From contig NZ_JH815517.1 in NCBI RefSeq assembly GCF_000297775.1, positions 124,001 through 188,000 of the forward strand: a DNA stretch of 64,000 nucleotides, written 5' to 3'. Position 1 is the stretch's first letter, and the number at the start of each line of letters is the position of its first letter. Under the pieces are notes generated by a model. That model was given only the letters and a program-made list of their open reading frames with translations. It made no database searches and was not told the origin of the DNA. The translations under genes were made by a program, and so were the position numbers. This document shows positions 18,659 through 27,578 of the stretch, one piece after another. This stretch comes from Sutterella wadsworthensis 2_1_59BFAA. GTDB taxonomy: Bacteria; Pseudomonadota; Gammaproteobacteria; Burkholderiales; Burkholderiaceae_F.

Positions 18659-18698
18659 CGGCGCCTGAGGGCGAAGCCTGTCGCTTCGCGAGGCGCCG
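18659..18698 (+). promoter_or_regulatory. Two-tier stem-loop in the leader of the UreE-like gene
   Basis: Outer arms CGGCGCCT (18659-18666) and AGGCGCCG (18691-18698); inner arms GCGAAG (18671-18676) and CTTCGC (18684-18689). It ends about 18 bases before the start codon, just ahead of the ribosome binding site ACAGGA. This is a candidate RNA control element. It does not match a riboswitch class I recognise. Confidence 0.45.
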
Positions 18699-18716
18699 GC
18701 CTCACAGGAATTCAAA

Positions 18717-19475
18717 ATGACGACTTTTACCAAGCTCCTGCCGCCCGAAGCGGCCCCTGCCCAGCCCATTCTCGCCCGCGCCAAGCAGCTCGTTCTCACG
18801 TCCGCCCAGCGCATGGCCTGGGAGGACTCCTTTGAAACGCCCGAAGGCGTGATCGCCGTCTCCGTTGAGGAAAAGCGCCCGCTCTTCGTCAACGACGTTT
18901 TCGTTGACGACGCAGGCCAGTTCTGGGTCGTGCGTCCCGCCGTTGAAAAGGTTCTTCACGTGACGGGCGACCTGCGCACGATGCAGGAGGCCGTCGGCGC
19001 CCTCATCAACCGCGGCGTCGAAGTGGCCGAAGCTCCCGAGGGCTTCGCCGTTCGGCCGCTCCCGAACATCGCCAAGATGCTCGGCATGATCGGTCTCGAG
19101 GTCACCGAGGTCGAAGAGGCCTTCGAACCCGTCCGCATCGAGCGTCATGCAGGCGGTTGCGGCTGCGGCGGTCATCATCACCATCACGGCGAAGAGGAAT
19201 GCGGCTGTGGCTGCGGCGGGCACCACCACGACGAGGAAGAGTGCGGCTGCGGCTGTGGCGGCCATCACCACCATCATGCCGAAGAGGAATGCGGCTGCGG
19301 TTGCGGCGGTCATGACCATCACCACGAGGAGGCGTGTGGTTGCGGCTGTGGCGAACATCATCACCACCATGAAGATGAGTGCGGTTGCGGCGAGCACCAC
19401 CATCATCATGACGGTAAAGAGCATCATCACCATCATCACGAGGAAGGCGCCTGCGGCTGCGGTCACAAGCACTGA
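18717..19475 (+). CDS. Orphan UreE-like metal-binding protein with Cys/His repeat tail
   Basis: Residues 1-140 align by eye with the urease nickel chaperone UreE: an N-terminal beta domain, then a ferredoxin-like domain with MLGMIGLEVTEVEEAFEPV matching UreE DDMLRQFGLTVT...PFEPE. The key dimer-interface His of UreE (in GNRH) is Gly100 here (INRG), and the nearby metal histidines are also gone. From about residue 144 to the end the protein is a repeating tail, units like EEECGCGCGGHHHHH, with dozens of His and more than 20 Cys. No urease or hydrogenase genes are in the window. Most likely a Ni or Zn store or donor; nickel delivery to an enzyme elsewhere is possible but not shown. 252 aa, single gene after a structured leader. 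Confidence 0.7.
   Translation: MTTFTKLLPPEAAPAQPILARAKQLVLTSAQRMAWEDSFETPEGVIAVSVEEKRPLFVNDVFVDDAGQFWVVRPAVEKVLHVTGDLRTMQEAVGALINRGVEVAEAPEGFAVRPLPNIAKMLGMIGLEVTEVEEAFEPVRIERHAGGCGCGGHHHHHGEEECGCGCGGHHHDEEECGCGCGGHHHHHAEEECGCGCGGHDHHHEEACGCGCGEHHHHHEDECGCGEHHHHHDGKEHHHHHHEEGACGCGHKH
19147..19472 (+). repeat. Tandem Cys-Gly / His-rich coding repeat
   Basis: Imperfect in-frame repeat of about 13-16 codons, six to eight units, encoding CGCGCGG followed by HHHHH or HHHDE. Unit length drifts towards the 3' end, suggesting growth or shrinkage by slippage or recombination. Confidence 0.8.
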
Positions 19476-19532
19476 CTTGTGAAGGGGGGCGCACGGCCGC
19501 GCCCCATTTGCCCTGCGGCGGGCTGAATGAAG

Positions 19533-19566
19533 AAAAGGGAGACACTCGGAAGCGTCTCCCTTTTCT
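19533..19566. terminator. Bidirectional terminator between the UreE-like gene and tRNA-Leu
   Basis: AAAAGGGAGAC (19533-19543) and GTCTCCCTTTT (19554-19564) form a perfect 11-bp stem with A-run and T-run on either side, so it can end transcription from both convergent units. Confidence 0.8.
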
Positions 19567-19577
19567 TTCTTAATCCT

Positions 19578-19663
19578 TGGTGCGGGGAATCGGACTCGAA
19601 CCGACACGCCTCAACGGCGTCAGGACCTAAACCTGGTGCGTCTACCAATTTCGCCATCCCCGC
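19578..19663 (-). tRNA. tRNA-Leu (UAG anticodon)
   Basis: On the minus strand: acceptor arm GCGGGGA paired with TCCCCGC, D-loop AATTGGTAGACGC, anticodon stem CCAGG/CCTGA around TTTAGGT with anticodon TAG, a class-II variable arm, T-loop GGTTCGAGTCC, and an encoded CCA. A -10 like TAGAAT lies just upstream (plus 19675-19680). 86 bases. Confidence 0.95.
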
Positions 19664-19726
19664 ACGAACAACGCATTCTACAGGAATTCAGGGCGCGGAT
19701 GTCCTGACCTTGAGCCTGATGGCGTG

Positions 19727-20293
19727 TCATTCGGCGGGAGCGCCCGTCCTGCTTGCATCGTAGACCTCGAGACGGGCGCGGTTGTACTCGGCCCAGGTCA
19801 TGGCGCCCTTGAGAAGCGAGGACTGCAGGGCGGAGATTTTTGGATCGACCATTTCACGGGAATGGCGCGCAAGCTTGATGAGGTGGGCGTCTCCCGAGGA
19901 GATCATCAGGCTGCGGGTGTCCTCGTTGAGCTTGTGCAGGCTTGCAAAGACGCGCTCAGCGACGCGTCGCGCCTCCGGGGTGATGCGCGAGCCGTCCTTG
20001 AGGTGAGCTTCCGTCATGCCCGAGGGCAGGCAGGGCGTCTTCGCATAGTAAGGACGGTTTGCTGGCGAGGTGCAGATGGCGCGTATGTCCCTTGACACCT
20101 GAGCGATCCTCTCGTTGTAGAGTTCGTTGTCGGTGGTCTTTGCAAAGCGTTCTGCGGTCGTGTGACGGCGGGTACTCGTGACTTCCTGTTGCGTCCCCGC
20201 ATCAGTGTTCGTCCCCCTGGGCGCAGTTGCGCAGCCTGCAAGAAGGGAGAGCATGGCGAAGGAGATGGTCAGAAGGGAAAGACGGGACCGCAT
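19727..20293 (-). CDS. Predicted lipoprotein of unknown function
   Basis: 188 aa from the ATG at 20293. That start puts a lipoprotein signal at the N-terminus: MRSRLSLL, a hydrophobic run, and lipobox LLAGC. The mature protein is mostly polar and probably helical (ERIAQVSRDIRAIC, ARRVAERVFASLHKLNEDTRS), with three Cys beyond the lipobox. I do not recognise the family. It is monocistronic, between tRNA-Leu and the tig promoter. A longer frame to 20509 exists but lacks any signal logic. Confidence 0.65.
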   Translation of the reverse strand: MRSRLSLLTISFAMLSLLAGCATAPRGTNTDAGTQQEVTSTRRHTTAERFAKTTDNELYNERIAQVSRDIRAICTSPANRPYYAKTPCLPSGMTEAHLKDGSRITPEARRVAERVFASLHKLNEDTRSLMISSGDAHLIKLARHSREMVDPKISALQSSLLKGAMTWAEYNRARLEVYDASRTGAPAE

Positions 20294-20526
20294 GGTTCTG
20301 AAGGCAGGAGGAAGATGAGGGCCGGCGCAGGCCGGATTGAACGGGAGAAAAATTCTAGCAAGCTCGAAAGAGCCTCGTCGCAGGAATTGTAAGCAATTGG
20401 CCGTGCGGATGCGGAGGAAGGCGTCTCCTGCACAAGAGGAGGACGGCGCCTGAATCGAGGCCGAATTCAGTGCGGGGAGCGGGTTTCCCGCAGGAACCCG
20501 TTGAAACAACAGCTGAATTTCTCCGC

Positions 20527-20580
20527 TATAATTAAAAAATTCAGGTCCGCCGACATCAGAAGCCGGCGGATGCTCTTTTT
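20527..20580 (+). promoter_or_regulatory. tig promoter -10 and early leader hairpin with T-run
   Basis: A consensus TATAAT sits at 20527-20532; a weak TTGAAA lies about 20 bases upstream. A hairpin follows within the first bases of the expected RNA: TCCGCCG (20546-20552) and CGGCGGA (20564-20570), then TGCTCTTTTT. This resembles an attenuator, about 150 bases before the tig start. Confidence 0.5.
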
Positions 20581-20728
20581 ATAGAAGAGAACGAACGACG
20601 GTCCGCCGCATGCGGGTGCGCTTCGCTCTGGAAAGGATTTTTCACGCGGTCCGTTCTGCAAAGGGACGGATCTCTTCCACAAATTCCGCCGCGCGTCAAG
20701 CGGGCGGACTTTTATAAAGACTACTGCG

Positions 20729-22057
20729 ATGACTGAACAAGAAACCGTCAAGACCGAAGAGGTCGCCAAGGTCAACCCGCTCGAACGCACGCTCGATCTG
20801 GTCGTTTCCTACGCTTCCGCTGAAGAACTCACCGAAAAGGCCCTGAAGAACTACGGCAAGAACGCCAAGCTCCCGGGCTTCCGCAAGGGTCACGTTCCGG
20901 CCGCTCAGGTCCGCCGCATGTACGGCATGCAGGCCTATGACGAAGCCATCAACCAGCTCGTCGGCGAAGCCTGGCAGAAGGCCGCCTCCGAAAGCGAGCT
21001 CCGCATTGCCGGCTATCCGCGCATCGACGCCGCCAAGAACGAAGAGGACAAGGAGAACATGCACTTCACGGCCAAGTTCGAAGTGTTCCCTGACGTTCAG
21101 GTTCCCGACTTCTCCGCCGTCGAACTCAAGCGCTACGTCTGCCCGGTGACGGACGCCGAAGTCGAAAAGACGATTGACGTCATGCGCCGCCAGCGCGCCA
21201 CGTACAACGTCGTGGAACGCGCCGCCGCCAACGACGACCGCGTCAAGCTCAACTTCAAGGGCAAGAAGGACGGCGTTGAATTCCAGGGCGGTTCCGCCGA
21301 AGGCTACGTGTTCGTTCTCGGCCAGGGCCGCATGCTCCCCGAGTTCGAAGCCGCCGTCACGGGCATGGCTGCCGGTGAAAAGAAGACCTTCCCGATGACC
21401 TTCCCCGCCGACTACGGCATCAAGGAACTCGAAGGTCAGGCCGTTGAATTCGACGTTGAAGTCGTCGAAGTCGCCGAACCCGCCTACCCGGAAGTTGACG
21501 ACGAATTCGCCGCCAGCCTCGGCGTCAAGGGTGGTGTTGAAGCCATGCGCGCTGAAATCCGCGCCAACCTCGAACGCGAAGTCAAGGCCCGCCTCGAAAC
21601 GAAGACCAAGGCCGAAGTGATGGAAGCCGCCGCCAACGCCTGCGACTTCGCCCTTCCGACCGTTCTCGTGAACGACCAGTGCGAAGCCCTCCGCCAGCAG
21701 ATGGAAAGCGACCTCGCCGGCCGCGGCATCGACGTCAAGAAGATGCCCGCCATGCCCGTCGACGCCTTCAAGCCGCAGGCTGAACGCCGCGTGCGCCTCG
21801 GCCTCTTCGTCGAAGCCCTGATCTCTCAGGAAAATATCTCCGGTTCCGACGAACAGGTTCGTGAAATCGCCGCCGATATCGCTTCCAGCTACGAAAAGCC
21901 GGAAGAAGTCATCGAGTACATCATGAAGGACCAGAACCGCGTGGGCAACCTCCGCGCCCAGGCCACGGAAAACAACGTGACCGAATGGATCCTCGCCAAG
22001 GCCAAGACCGTTGAGGAAACGGTTGAATTCGACAAGCTGATGGCCGGCCAGTTCTAA
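20729..22057 (+). CDS. tig: Trigger factor, ribosome-associated chaperone and prolyl isomerase
   Basis: Binds nascent chains at the exit tunnel. The ribosome-binding signature reads [17 protein letters not shown] in the N-terminal domain (residues 50-66). A central FKBP domain (about 150-245, with [15 protein letters not shown] and [11 protein letters not shown]) and a long helical C-terminal domain follow. 442 aa, standard. Heads the conserved tig-clpP-clpX-lon order. Codons are strongly biased (Gln CAG, Lys AAG, Gly GGC), as in a highly expressed gene. Confidence 0.96.
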   Translation: MTEQETVKTEEVAKVNPLERTLDLVVSYASAEELTEKALKNYGKNAKLPGFRKGHVPAAQVRRMYGMQAYDEAINQLVGEAWQKAASESELRIAGYPRIDAAKNEEDKENMHFTAKFEVFPDVQVPDFSAVELKRYVCPVTDAEVEKTIDVMRRQRATYNVVERAAANDDRVKLNFKGKKDGVEFQGGSAEGYVFVLGQGRMLPEFEAAVTGMAAGEKKTFPMTFPADYGIKELEGQAVEFDVEVVEVAEPAYPEVDDEFAASLGVKGGVEAMRAEIRANLEREVKARLETKTKAEVMEAAANACDFALPTVLVNDQCEALRQQMESDLAGRGIDVKKMPAMPVDAFKPQAERRVRLGLFVEALISQENISGSDEQVREIAADIASSYEKPEEVIEYIMKDQNRVGNLRAQATENNVTEWILAKAKTVEETVEFDKLMAGQF

Positions 22058-22117
22058 CGAACGGGACAACGTCAGACTTGCGGGCGCGGCCTGCCGCGCC
22101 GGCCCTGATCGACTCGA

Positions 22118-22155
22118 GAGGCATCACGGACAACACGCCGGATGCCTCTTTTTTT
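22118..22155 (+). terminator. Terminator between tig and clpP
   Basis: GAGGCATC (22118-22125) and GATGCCTC (22141-22148), followed by a run of seven T. tig is therefore largely separated from clpPX transcription. Confidence 0.8.
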
Positions 22156-22241
22156 CTTTTCCGTGGTCCGCAGGCGGGAGCTTTTCCGCTCGCTCCGCTA
22201 CAATCGGCAGATACCCCTTTTTCCACAAGGCGAATAAAAAA

Positions 22242-22841
22242 ATGCTAGTCCCTTATGTCATTGAAGACACCGGCCGCGGCGAACGCAGCTACGACATCTA
22301 TTCGCGCCTCCTTCGCGACCGCATCATCTTCCTTACGGGTGAGGTGAACGACCAGTCCGCGAGCCTCGTGATTGCACAGATGCTCTTCCTCGAGAGCGAG
22401 AATCCGGACAAGGACATCTACTTCTACATCAACAGCCCCGGAGGTTCCGTTTCCGCCGGCATGGGCATCTACGACACGATGAAGTTCATTCGTCCGAAGG
22501 TCTGCACGATCTGCGTGGGCCTTGCCGCCTCGATGGGGGCGCTCCTCCTGAGCTCGGGCGAGAAGGGCCGCCGCTATGCGCTGCCGCACTCCCGCGTCAT
22601 GATCCATCAGCCGCTCGGCGGCATCCAGGGGCAGGCGACCGAAATCGAGATTACCGCCCGCCAGATCCTGCGCACGAAGCAGGAGCTCAACCAGATTCTT
22701 GCCGACAACTGCGGCAAGCCTGTTTCCGAAGTCTCCCTCGACACCGAGCGTGACTACTGGCTCGTGGGCGAGGAGGCCATGAACTACGGCCTCGTCGACC
22801 GCATCTTCACGACGCGCGCCGAGCTTGAAAAGGCGCTTTGA
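22242..22841 (+). CDS. clpP: ClpP, proteolytic subunit of ClpXP
   Basis: Serine peptidase forming the tetradecameric chamber. Catalytic Ser97 in [11 protein letters not shown] and His122 in [10 protein letters not shown] are in the standard spacing; Asp lies in [10 protein letters not shown]. 199 aa with little or no propeptide. Overlaps nothing important: clpX begins 20 bases after the stop. Confidence 0.97.
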   Translation: MLVPYVIEDTGRGERSYDIYSRLLRDRIIFLTGEVNDQSASLVIAQMLFLESENPDKDIYFYINSPGGSVSAGMGIYDTMKFIRPKVCTICVGLAASMGALLLSSGEKGRRYALPHSRVMIHQPLGGIQGQATEIEITARQILRTKQELNQILADNCGKPVSEVSLDTERDYWLVGEEAMNYGLVDRIFTTRAELEKAL

Positions 22842-22861
22842 GCGGAATCGAGGTGAATGAC

Positions 22862-24091
22862 ATGCGAACCTGTTCCTTCTGCGGCCGCAGCGAGAGCGAG
22901 TGCAAGGAGCTCTTCTCCGGCATTCGCGGCGAACTGATCTGCGGTGAATGCATCCGCTCGATGAACGACGAGCTCAGGAGCGGCCCCACTCCTGAGAGCG
23001 CTCCCGAGGCGAAGCCCGAGGCTGAGAAGCCCCTGCCCAAGCCCAAGGAGCTCTATGACCTGCTCGACCAGTACGTCGTAGGTCAGGAGCGCGCCAAGCG
23101 CACGCTATCCGTGGCGGTCTACAACCACTACAAGCGACTGAAGAACCAGGCGGACGCTGCGCGCTCCGTCGAGCTTCAGAAGTCAAACATTCTTCTGATC
23201 GGTCCGACGGGCTCCGGCAAGACGCTGCTGGCGCAGACGCTTGCCCGTGCGCTCGACGTGCCGTTCGCCATTGCCGACGCGACGACGCTCACCGAGGCGG
23301 GCTACGTGGGCGAGGACGTCGAGAACATCGTCGCCAAGCTCGTGCAGGCCGCCGACGGCGACATCGAGCGCGCCCAGCGAGGCATCATCTACCTTGACGA
23401 AATCGACAAGATCGCTCGCAAGAGCGAGAACCCGTCGATCACGCGCGACGTGTCCGGCGAAGGCGTGCAGCAGGCGCTGCTCAAGCTCGTCGAGGGCACC
23501 GTGGCAAGCATGCCCGCCCAGGGCGGCCGCAAGAATCCCGGCAAGGCCATGATTCAGGTCGACACCTCGCAGATCCTCTTCATCTGCGGCGGCGCCTTCG
23601 ACGGCATGCAGAGCATCATCAGCCGCCGCACCGAAAGGGCGGAGATGGGCTTTGGAGGCCGCGTCTTCAGCAAGGACGGCGACAAGAGCCTCACCAAGGT
23701 GTACAGCCAGGTCGAGCCCGCCGACCTCGTGAAGTACGGCCTGATCCCCGAGCTCGTCGGCCGTCTGCCCGTGATCGCTGCGCTTCAGGAGCTCGACGAG
23801 GAGGCGCTCATCGCCATCCTCACGAAGCCCAAGAACGCCATCGTCCGCCAGTATCAGGCCCTGCTCGGCATGGAGGACGTCGAACTCGAGTTCACGCCCG
23901 ACGCGCTCAAGGCGGTCGCCGAAAAGGCCATCGCCCGCAAGACGGGCGCCCGAGGCCTGCGCTCCATCGTCGAGGGCGTGCTTCTTGATGCCATGTTCGA
24001 CATTCCGACGCGTGGAAACATCGCGCGGGCGCGCGTTACGCGTGAGACGGTCGAGAAGAGCGCACCCGTTGAGCTCATCGAGCGCGACTGA
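22862..24091 (+). CDS. clpX: ClpX, AAA+ unfoldase of ClpXP
   Basis: Unfolds tagged substrates and feeds ClpP. N-terminal C4 zinc-binding domain (CSFCG...CGEC), Walker A GPTGSGKT, Walker [12 protein letters not shown], the pore and sensor regions, and the ClpP-binding loop region near [15 protein letters not shown] start at the ATG at 22862 because GAGGTG lies six bases upstream; a TTG overlapping the clpP stop would add eight residues. 409 aa. Confidence 0.95.
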   Translation: MRTCSFCGRSESECKELFSGIRGELICGECIRSMNDELRSGPTPESAPEAKPEAEKPLPKPKELYDLLDQYVVGQERAKRTLSVAVYNHYKRLKNQADAARSVELQKSNILLIGPTGSGKTLLAQTLARALDVPFAIADATTLTEAGYVGEDVENIVAKLVQAADGDIERAQRGIIYLDEIDKIARKSENPSITRDVSGEGVQQALLKLVEGTVASMPAQGGRKNPGKAMIQVDTSQILFICGGAFDGMQSIISRRTERAEMGFGGRVFSKDGDKSLTKVYSQVEPADLVKYGLIPELVGRLPVIAALQELDEEALIAILTKPKNAIVRQYQALLGMEDVELEFTPDALKAVAEKAIARKTGARGLRSIVEGVLLDAMFDIPTRGNIARARVTRETVEKSAPVELIERD

Positions 24092-24187
24092 CGAAACTGA
24101 TCTGCATACGACTTGAAAACGGGGGCTCTGGCCCCCATATATTCAAGACCGAACCGAACATTCACTAGGACTAGAGATTTGGACAAC

Positions 24188-26671
24188 ATGACCGACGGGG
24201 AAGTGATTTACCCCGAACAAATTGAAGTGCCTGCTGTCGCAGTGCGGGACATGGTGATCTTCCCCTCGACGCTGGTGCCCGTCTTCATGGCGCGCGAGGC
24301 TTCCGTCAACGCCGCTAGGAAGGCCTTTCAATCCGACAATAAGTACGTTTTCGTGGTCACGCAGAAGGAGCCCGACACCGATGCGCCCAAGCAGGACGAC
24401 TGCTACGGGGTCGGCACGCTCGCAAGCGTGATGCAGTTCTTCGGCCTGGCTGACGGCACCTCGAAGATGCTCGTCGAGGGCCTCGCCCGCTATCGCGTCG
24501 ACTCGCTCTTCGAGCGTGACGGCTCGCTTGTGGCTCGCTGCACCCGCCTCCATACCGTCTACGCCCCAGAGCGCACGCTTGAGCCGCTGCGCCGCCAGTT
24601 GATGAGTGAGTGGAAGAAATACGGCTCCTTCGGCACCGGAAAGAGCGAGCCTGCGGGCCGTTTCGACGCGGAGACTGATCCCGAGCGTCTGCTTGACCTT
24701 GTCTGTGGCCAGATGTCCGGCCTTGCTGCCGCCAAGATGGAGATGCTTGCCGAGGTCGACCTTGCGGCGCGCTTCCGTCATGGGATCGACTTCCTGCTGA
24801 CCCAGATTGATCTTCAGAAGCTCAATGTTCGCATCGACGGCCGCGTCAAGCGCCAGATGGACAAGAACCAGCGCGACTACTATCTCCACGAGCAACTCAA
24901 GGCCATCCGCAAGGAGCTCGGCGACACGGATGAGGGCGCTGATGAAGAATACGCCGATCTTGAAGCCCGCATCGCCTCGGCGAAGATGCCCAAGTACGCC
25001 GAGGAGACCGTGCGCAACGAGCTTCGCCGCCTGCGCCAGATGCCGGCGATGAGCTCCGAGTCCGTCGTCGTGCGCAGCTACATCGAAACGCTCACGGACT
25101 ATCCGTGGACGAAGAAGTCCCGCGTTTCGCGCGACCTTGAGGCCGCCGCCCGCATTCTTGACGAGGATCACTCCGGTCTCGAAAAGGTGAAGGAGAGGAT
25201 TCTCGAGTATCTCGCCGTTCAGAAGCGCGTGGGCAAGGTGAAGTCTCCGATTCTCTGCTTCGTGGGTGCGCCCGGCGTCGGCAAGACCTCGCTCGGCGAG
25301 TCCATCGCCCGAGCCACGGGCCGCAAGTATGTGCGCGTGGCTCTGGGCGGCGTGCATGACGAAAGTGAGATTCGCGGCCACCGTCGCACCTACGTGGGCT
25401 CGATGCCAGGTCAGATCATCAAGAGCATGATTCGTGCCGGCGTGCGCAACCCGCTCTTCCTGCTTGACGAAATCGACAAGATGGGCACGGATCATCGCGG
25501 GGATCCCGCTTCGGCCATGCTCGAGGTGCTTGATCCCGAACAGAACAACGCGTTTGCCGACCACTACATGGAGATTCCGGTGGATCTCTCCGACGTGATG
25601 TTTGTGGCGACCTCGAACAGCTACGACATTCCGCCGGCCCTGCTGGACCGCATGGAGGTGATTTCTCTTTCGGGCTATACCGAGGAGGAGAAGATCCACA
25701 TCTCCGAGCACCACCTGATTCCCAAGCAGCTTCGCGCCACGGGGCTCAAGGCTGAAGAGGTCGACCTCCCCCGAGAGGCCATCGTCGACATCATCCGCTA
25801 CTGGACCCGCGAGGCGGGCGTGCGCGGACTTGAGCGTCTCATCGGCAAGATCTTCCGCAAGGTTGTGTTCGCCGCCGACAAGAAGGGCGGCAGCATGCCT
25901 GAAAAGGTGGTGATCAAGCCCGAAAGCCTCAGCACCTATCTTGGGCCCGCCAAGTACACGATCGGCCTTGCCAGCAAGGAGCCGCGCGTGGGCGTCGTCA
26001 ACGGCCTGGCCTGGACGTCCGTGGGTGGTGAAATGCTCGTTATCGAAGCTCAGATCTTCCCCGGCAAGGGGGGCGTGCAGCGTACGGGCAGTCTCGGCGA
26101 CGTGATGAAGGAAAGCGTCGAGACGGCCCGCTCCGTCGTGCGCGCCCGTGCGGCCAACCTCGGCATCGACACGAAGCGCTTCTACGAAACCGACCTTCAC
26201 GTCCACTATCCTGAGGGTGCGACGCCCAAGGACGGTCCGTCGGCAGGCATCGCCACGACCACGGCCATCATCTCGGCCATGACGGGAATTCCCGTACGCT
26301 CCGACGTCGCCATGACAGGCGAGATCACGCTTCACGGCGAAGTGCTCGAAATCGGCGGCCTCAAGGAAAAGCTCCTCGCCGCCGTCCGTGCGGGCTGCAC
26401 GAAGATCCTGATCCCCGACGTCAACAGGCGCGATCTTGAGGACGTGCCCGAGACCGCCAAGACTCAGATCGAGGTCATCCCCGTGAAGACCATCGATGAG
26501 GTGATCGCACAGGCGCTCGTCCGCCTGCCCGAGCCTCTCGCGGTCGAAGCTGAAACGGCTGGAGCTGCAGCAGGGGCCGCGACCGGCGAAGCCGCTGCGT
26601 CCGCCGCAGAGGAAAGGTCCTCCAAGGCCAGCAGTGCGGGCAAGACTCCCACGCTTGAGGTCCATGCCTGA
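24188..26671 (+). CDS. lon: Lon, ATP-dependent protease
   Basis: Degrades misfolded and regulatory proteins in the cytoplasm. N-terminal substrate domain from [16 protein letters not shown]+ module with Walker [12 protein letters not shown], and a protease domain with the Ser-Lys dyad: Ser685 in DGPSAGIAT and Lys728 in [10 protein letters not shown]. 827 aa from the ATG at 24188. The last 40 or so residues are an Ala/Ser/Glu-rich tail ([18 protein letters not shown]) absent from E. coli Lon, probably disordered. Separated from clpX by 96 bases. Confidence 0.95.
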   Translation: MTDGEVIYPEQIEVPAVAVRDMVIFPSTLVPVFMAREASVNAARKAFQSDNKYVFVVTQKEPDTDAPKQDDCYGVGTLASVMQFFGLADGTSKMLVEGLARYRVDSLFERDGSLVARCTRLHTVYAPERTLEPLRRQLMSEWKKYGSFGTGKSEPAGRFDAETDPERLLDLVCGQMSGLAAAKMEMLAEVDLAARFRHGIDFLLTQIDLQKLNVRIDGRVKRQMDKNQRDYYLHEQLKAIRKELGDTDEGADEEYADLEARIASAKMPKYAEETVRNELRRLRQMPAMSSESVVVRSYIETLTDYPWTKKSRVSRDLEAAARILDEDHSGLEKVKERILEYLAVQKRVGKVKSPILCFVGAPGVGKTSLGESIARATGRKYVRVALGGVHDESEIRGHRRTYVGSMPGQIIKSMIRAGVRNPLFLLDEIDKMGTDHRGDPASAMLEVLDPEQNNAFADHYMEIPVDLSDVMFVATSNSYDIPPALLDRMEVISLSGYTEEEKIHISEHHLIPKQLRATGLKAEEVDLPREAIVDIIRYWTREAGVRGLERLIGKIFRKVVFAADKKGGSMPEKVVIKPESLSTYLGPAKYTIGLASKEPRVGVVNGLAWTSVGGEMLVIEAQIFPGKGGVQRTGSLGDVMKESVETARSVVRARAANLGIDTKRFYETDLHVHYPEGATPKDGPSAGIATTTAIISAMTGIPVRSDVAMTGEITLHGEVLEIGGLKEKLLAAVRAGCTKILIPDVNRRDLEDVPETAKTQIEVIPVKTIDEVIAQALVRLPEPLAVEAETAGAAAGAATGEAAASAAEERSSKASSAGKTPTLEVHA

Positions 26672-26721
26672 CCTTGCGGGAAGAGGGCCTTCTGAGAAGG
26701 AGGTTCCTCGCATGAAATGAT

Positions 26722-26805
26722 GTTCGGCCCGTCCGCGCAAGCGGTCGGGCCGAACACGTTTGAGGAATGGCCGAAGCGAGCAAGGCATACCGTGTTTGCG
26801 GTATG
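26722..26805 (+). terminator. Hairpin pair after lon, second one a repeated dyad
   Basis: First: GTTCGGCCC (26722-26730) and GGGCCGAAC (26747-26755), with further pairing inside, a very stable stem but few T after it. Second: ATACCGTG-TT-TGCGGTATG (26787-26805), followed by GTTTTG. The second nearly duplicates the dyad at 5493-5511. Confidence 0.55.
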
Positions 26806-26880
26806 GTTTTGCCTAGGGCATCGTGTACAATCCGAGTTCTGCAGCGCGCAACGAGGCGTCATGCAGGACTTTTACCGTGG

Positions 26881-26956
26881 GGGTGCTTAGCTCAGTTGGT
26901 AGAGCACCGCCTTTACACGGCGATGGTCGGGAGTTCGACCCTCTCAGCACCCACCA
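26881..26956 (+). tRNA. tRNA-Val (UAC anticodon)
   Basis: Acceptor GGGTGCT with AGCACCC, D-arm GCTCAGTTGGTAGAGC, anticodon loop TTTACAC with anticodon TAC, T-arm GGGAGTTCGACCCTC, encoded CCA. 76 bases. Confidence 0.96.
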
Positions 26957-26992
26957 GTCAAAATAGTTGAGGAGTTTTGGAAAAAAAACTTC

Positions 26993-27020
26993 TTGACAGA
27001 TTGGAAAAGTTCTGTATAAT
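26993..27020 (+). promoter_or_regulatory. Consensus sigma-70 promoter for the tRNA-Asp array
   Basis: TTGACA at 26993-26998 and TATAAT at 27015-27020, both perfect, with a 16-base spacer, about 33 bases before the first tRNA-Asp. Confidence 0.8.
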
Positions 27021-27053
27021 ACGCTTCTCTGCTGATGCAAAAGCTCTGAAAAC

Positions 27054-27130
27054 GGAGTGGTAGTTCAGTTGGTTAGAATACCGGCCTGTCACGCCGGGGG
27101 TCGCGGGTTCGAGTCCCGTCCACTCCGCCA
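27054..27130 (+). tRNA. tRNA-Asp (GUC), copy 1
   Basis: GGAGTGG acceptor paired with CCACTCC, D-arm GTTCAGTTGGTTAGAAT, anticodon loop CTGTCAC with GTC, T-arm CGGGTTCGAGTCCCG, encoded GCCA end. 77 bases. Confidence 0.96.
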
Positions 27131-27177
27131 ACGTTTCCGAGCGTACATCGACAGATTGCGACAAGCACATGATGTGC

Positions 27178-27254
27178 GGAGTGGTAGTTCAGTTGGTTAG
27201 AATACCGGCCTGTCACGCCGGGGGTCGCGGGTTCGAGTCCCGTCCACTCCGCCA
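27178..27254 (+). tRNA. tRNA-Asp (GUC), copy 2
   Basis: Reads identical to copy 1 over 77 bases; 47-base spacer of unrelated sequence. Confidence 0.96.
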
Positions 27255-27380
27255 ACAGATTTTAAGAAGAATTCGATACAAAAGTACCGGGTTTTTCAAA
27301 AAAGGCGAAAACCAAAAAAGCAGAAGTTCGCTAAAATATCGGACTTAGGTTTGAGCCGCGTGCGAAAGCACGGCATGTGC

Positions 27381-27457
27381 GGAGTGGTAGTTCAGTTGGT
27401 TAGAATACCGGCCTGTCACGCCGGGGGTCGCGGGTTCGAGTCCCGTCCACTCCGCCA
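27381..27457 (+). tRNA. tRNA-Asp (GUC), copy 3
   Basis: Reads identical to copies 1 and 2; 126 bases downstream of copy 2, and followed by a terminator. Confidence 0.96.
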
Positions 27458-27472
27458 ACAGATTCTGAAAAG

Positions 27473-27501
27473 AGGCGAACCTTGCGGTTCGCCTTTTTTT
27501 T
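27473..27501 (+). terminator. Terminator after the tRNA-Asp array
   Basis: GGCGAACC (27474-27481), tetraloop TTGC, GGTTCGCC (27486-27493), then eight T. Confidence 0.85.
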
Positions 27502-27578
27502 GCTCTAAAAAATCATCGGGAACGAGGCCTCTCTGCGTCCGTCGGGCGACAGTTGGCCAAGACAACAAGGAAACGTTC

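Noticed and set aside
18702-19607. Met/Val/Ala-rich minus-strand frame resembling a membrane protein
   Set aside because: It is the antisense of the His/Cys repeat: GTG/ATG-rich codons arise from CAC/CAT. Not a real membrane protein.
24143-26788. 881-codon open frame on the minus strand opposite lon
   Set aside because: It mirrors lon exactly, with the His/Val/Asp-rich composition expected from the antisense of GC-rich coding DNA. Lon is certain from its motifs.
27054-27457. CRISPR-like regular repeat
   Set aside because: The three 77-base repeats fold as tRNA-Asp; spacing is irregular.
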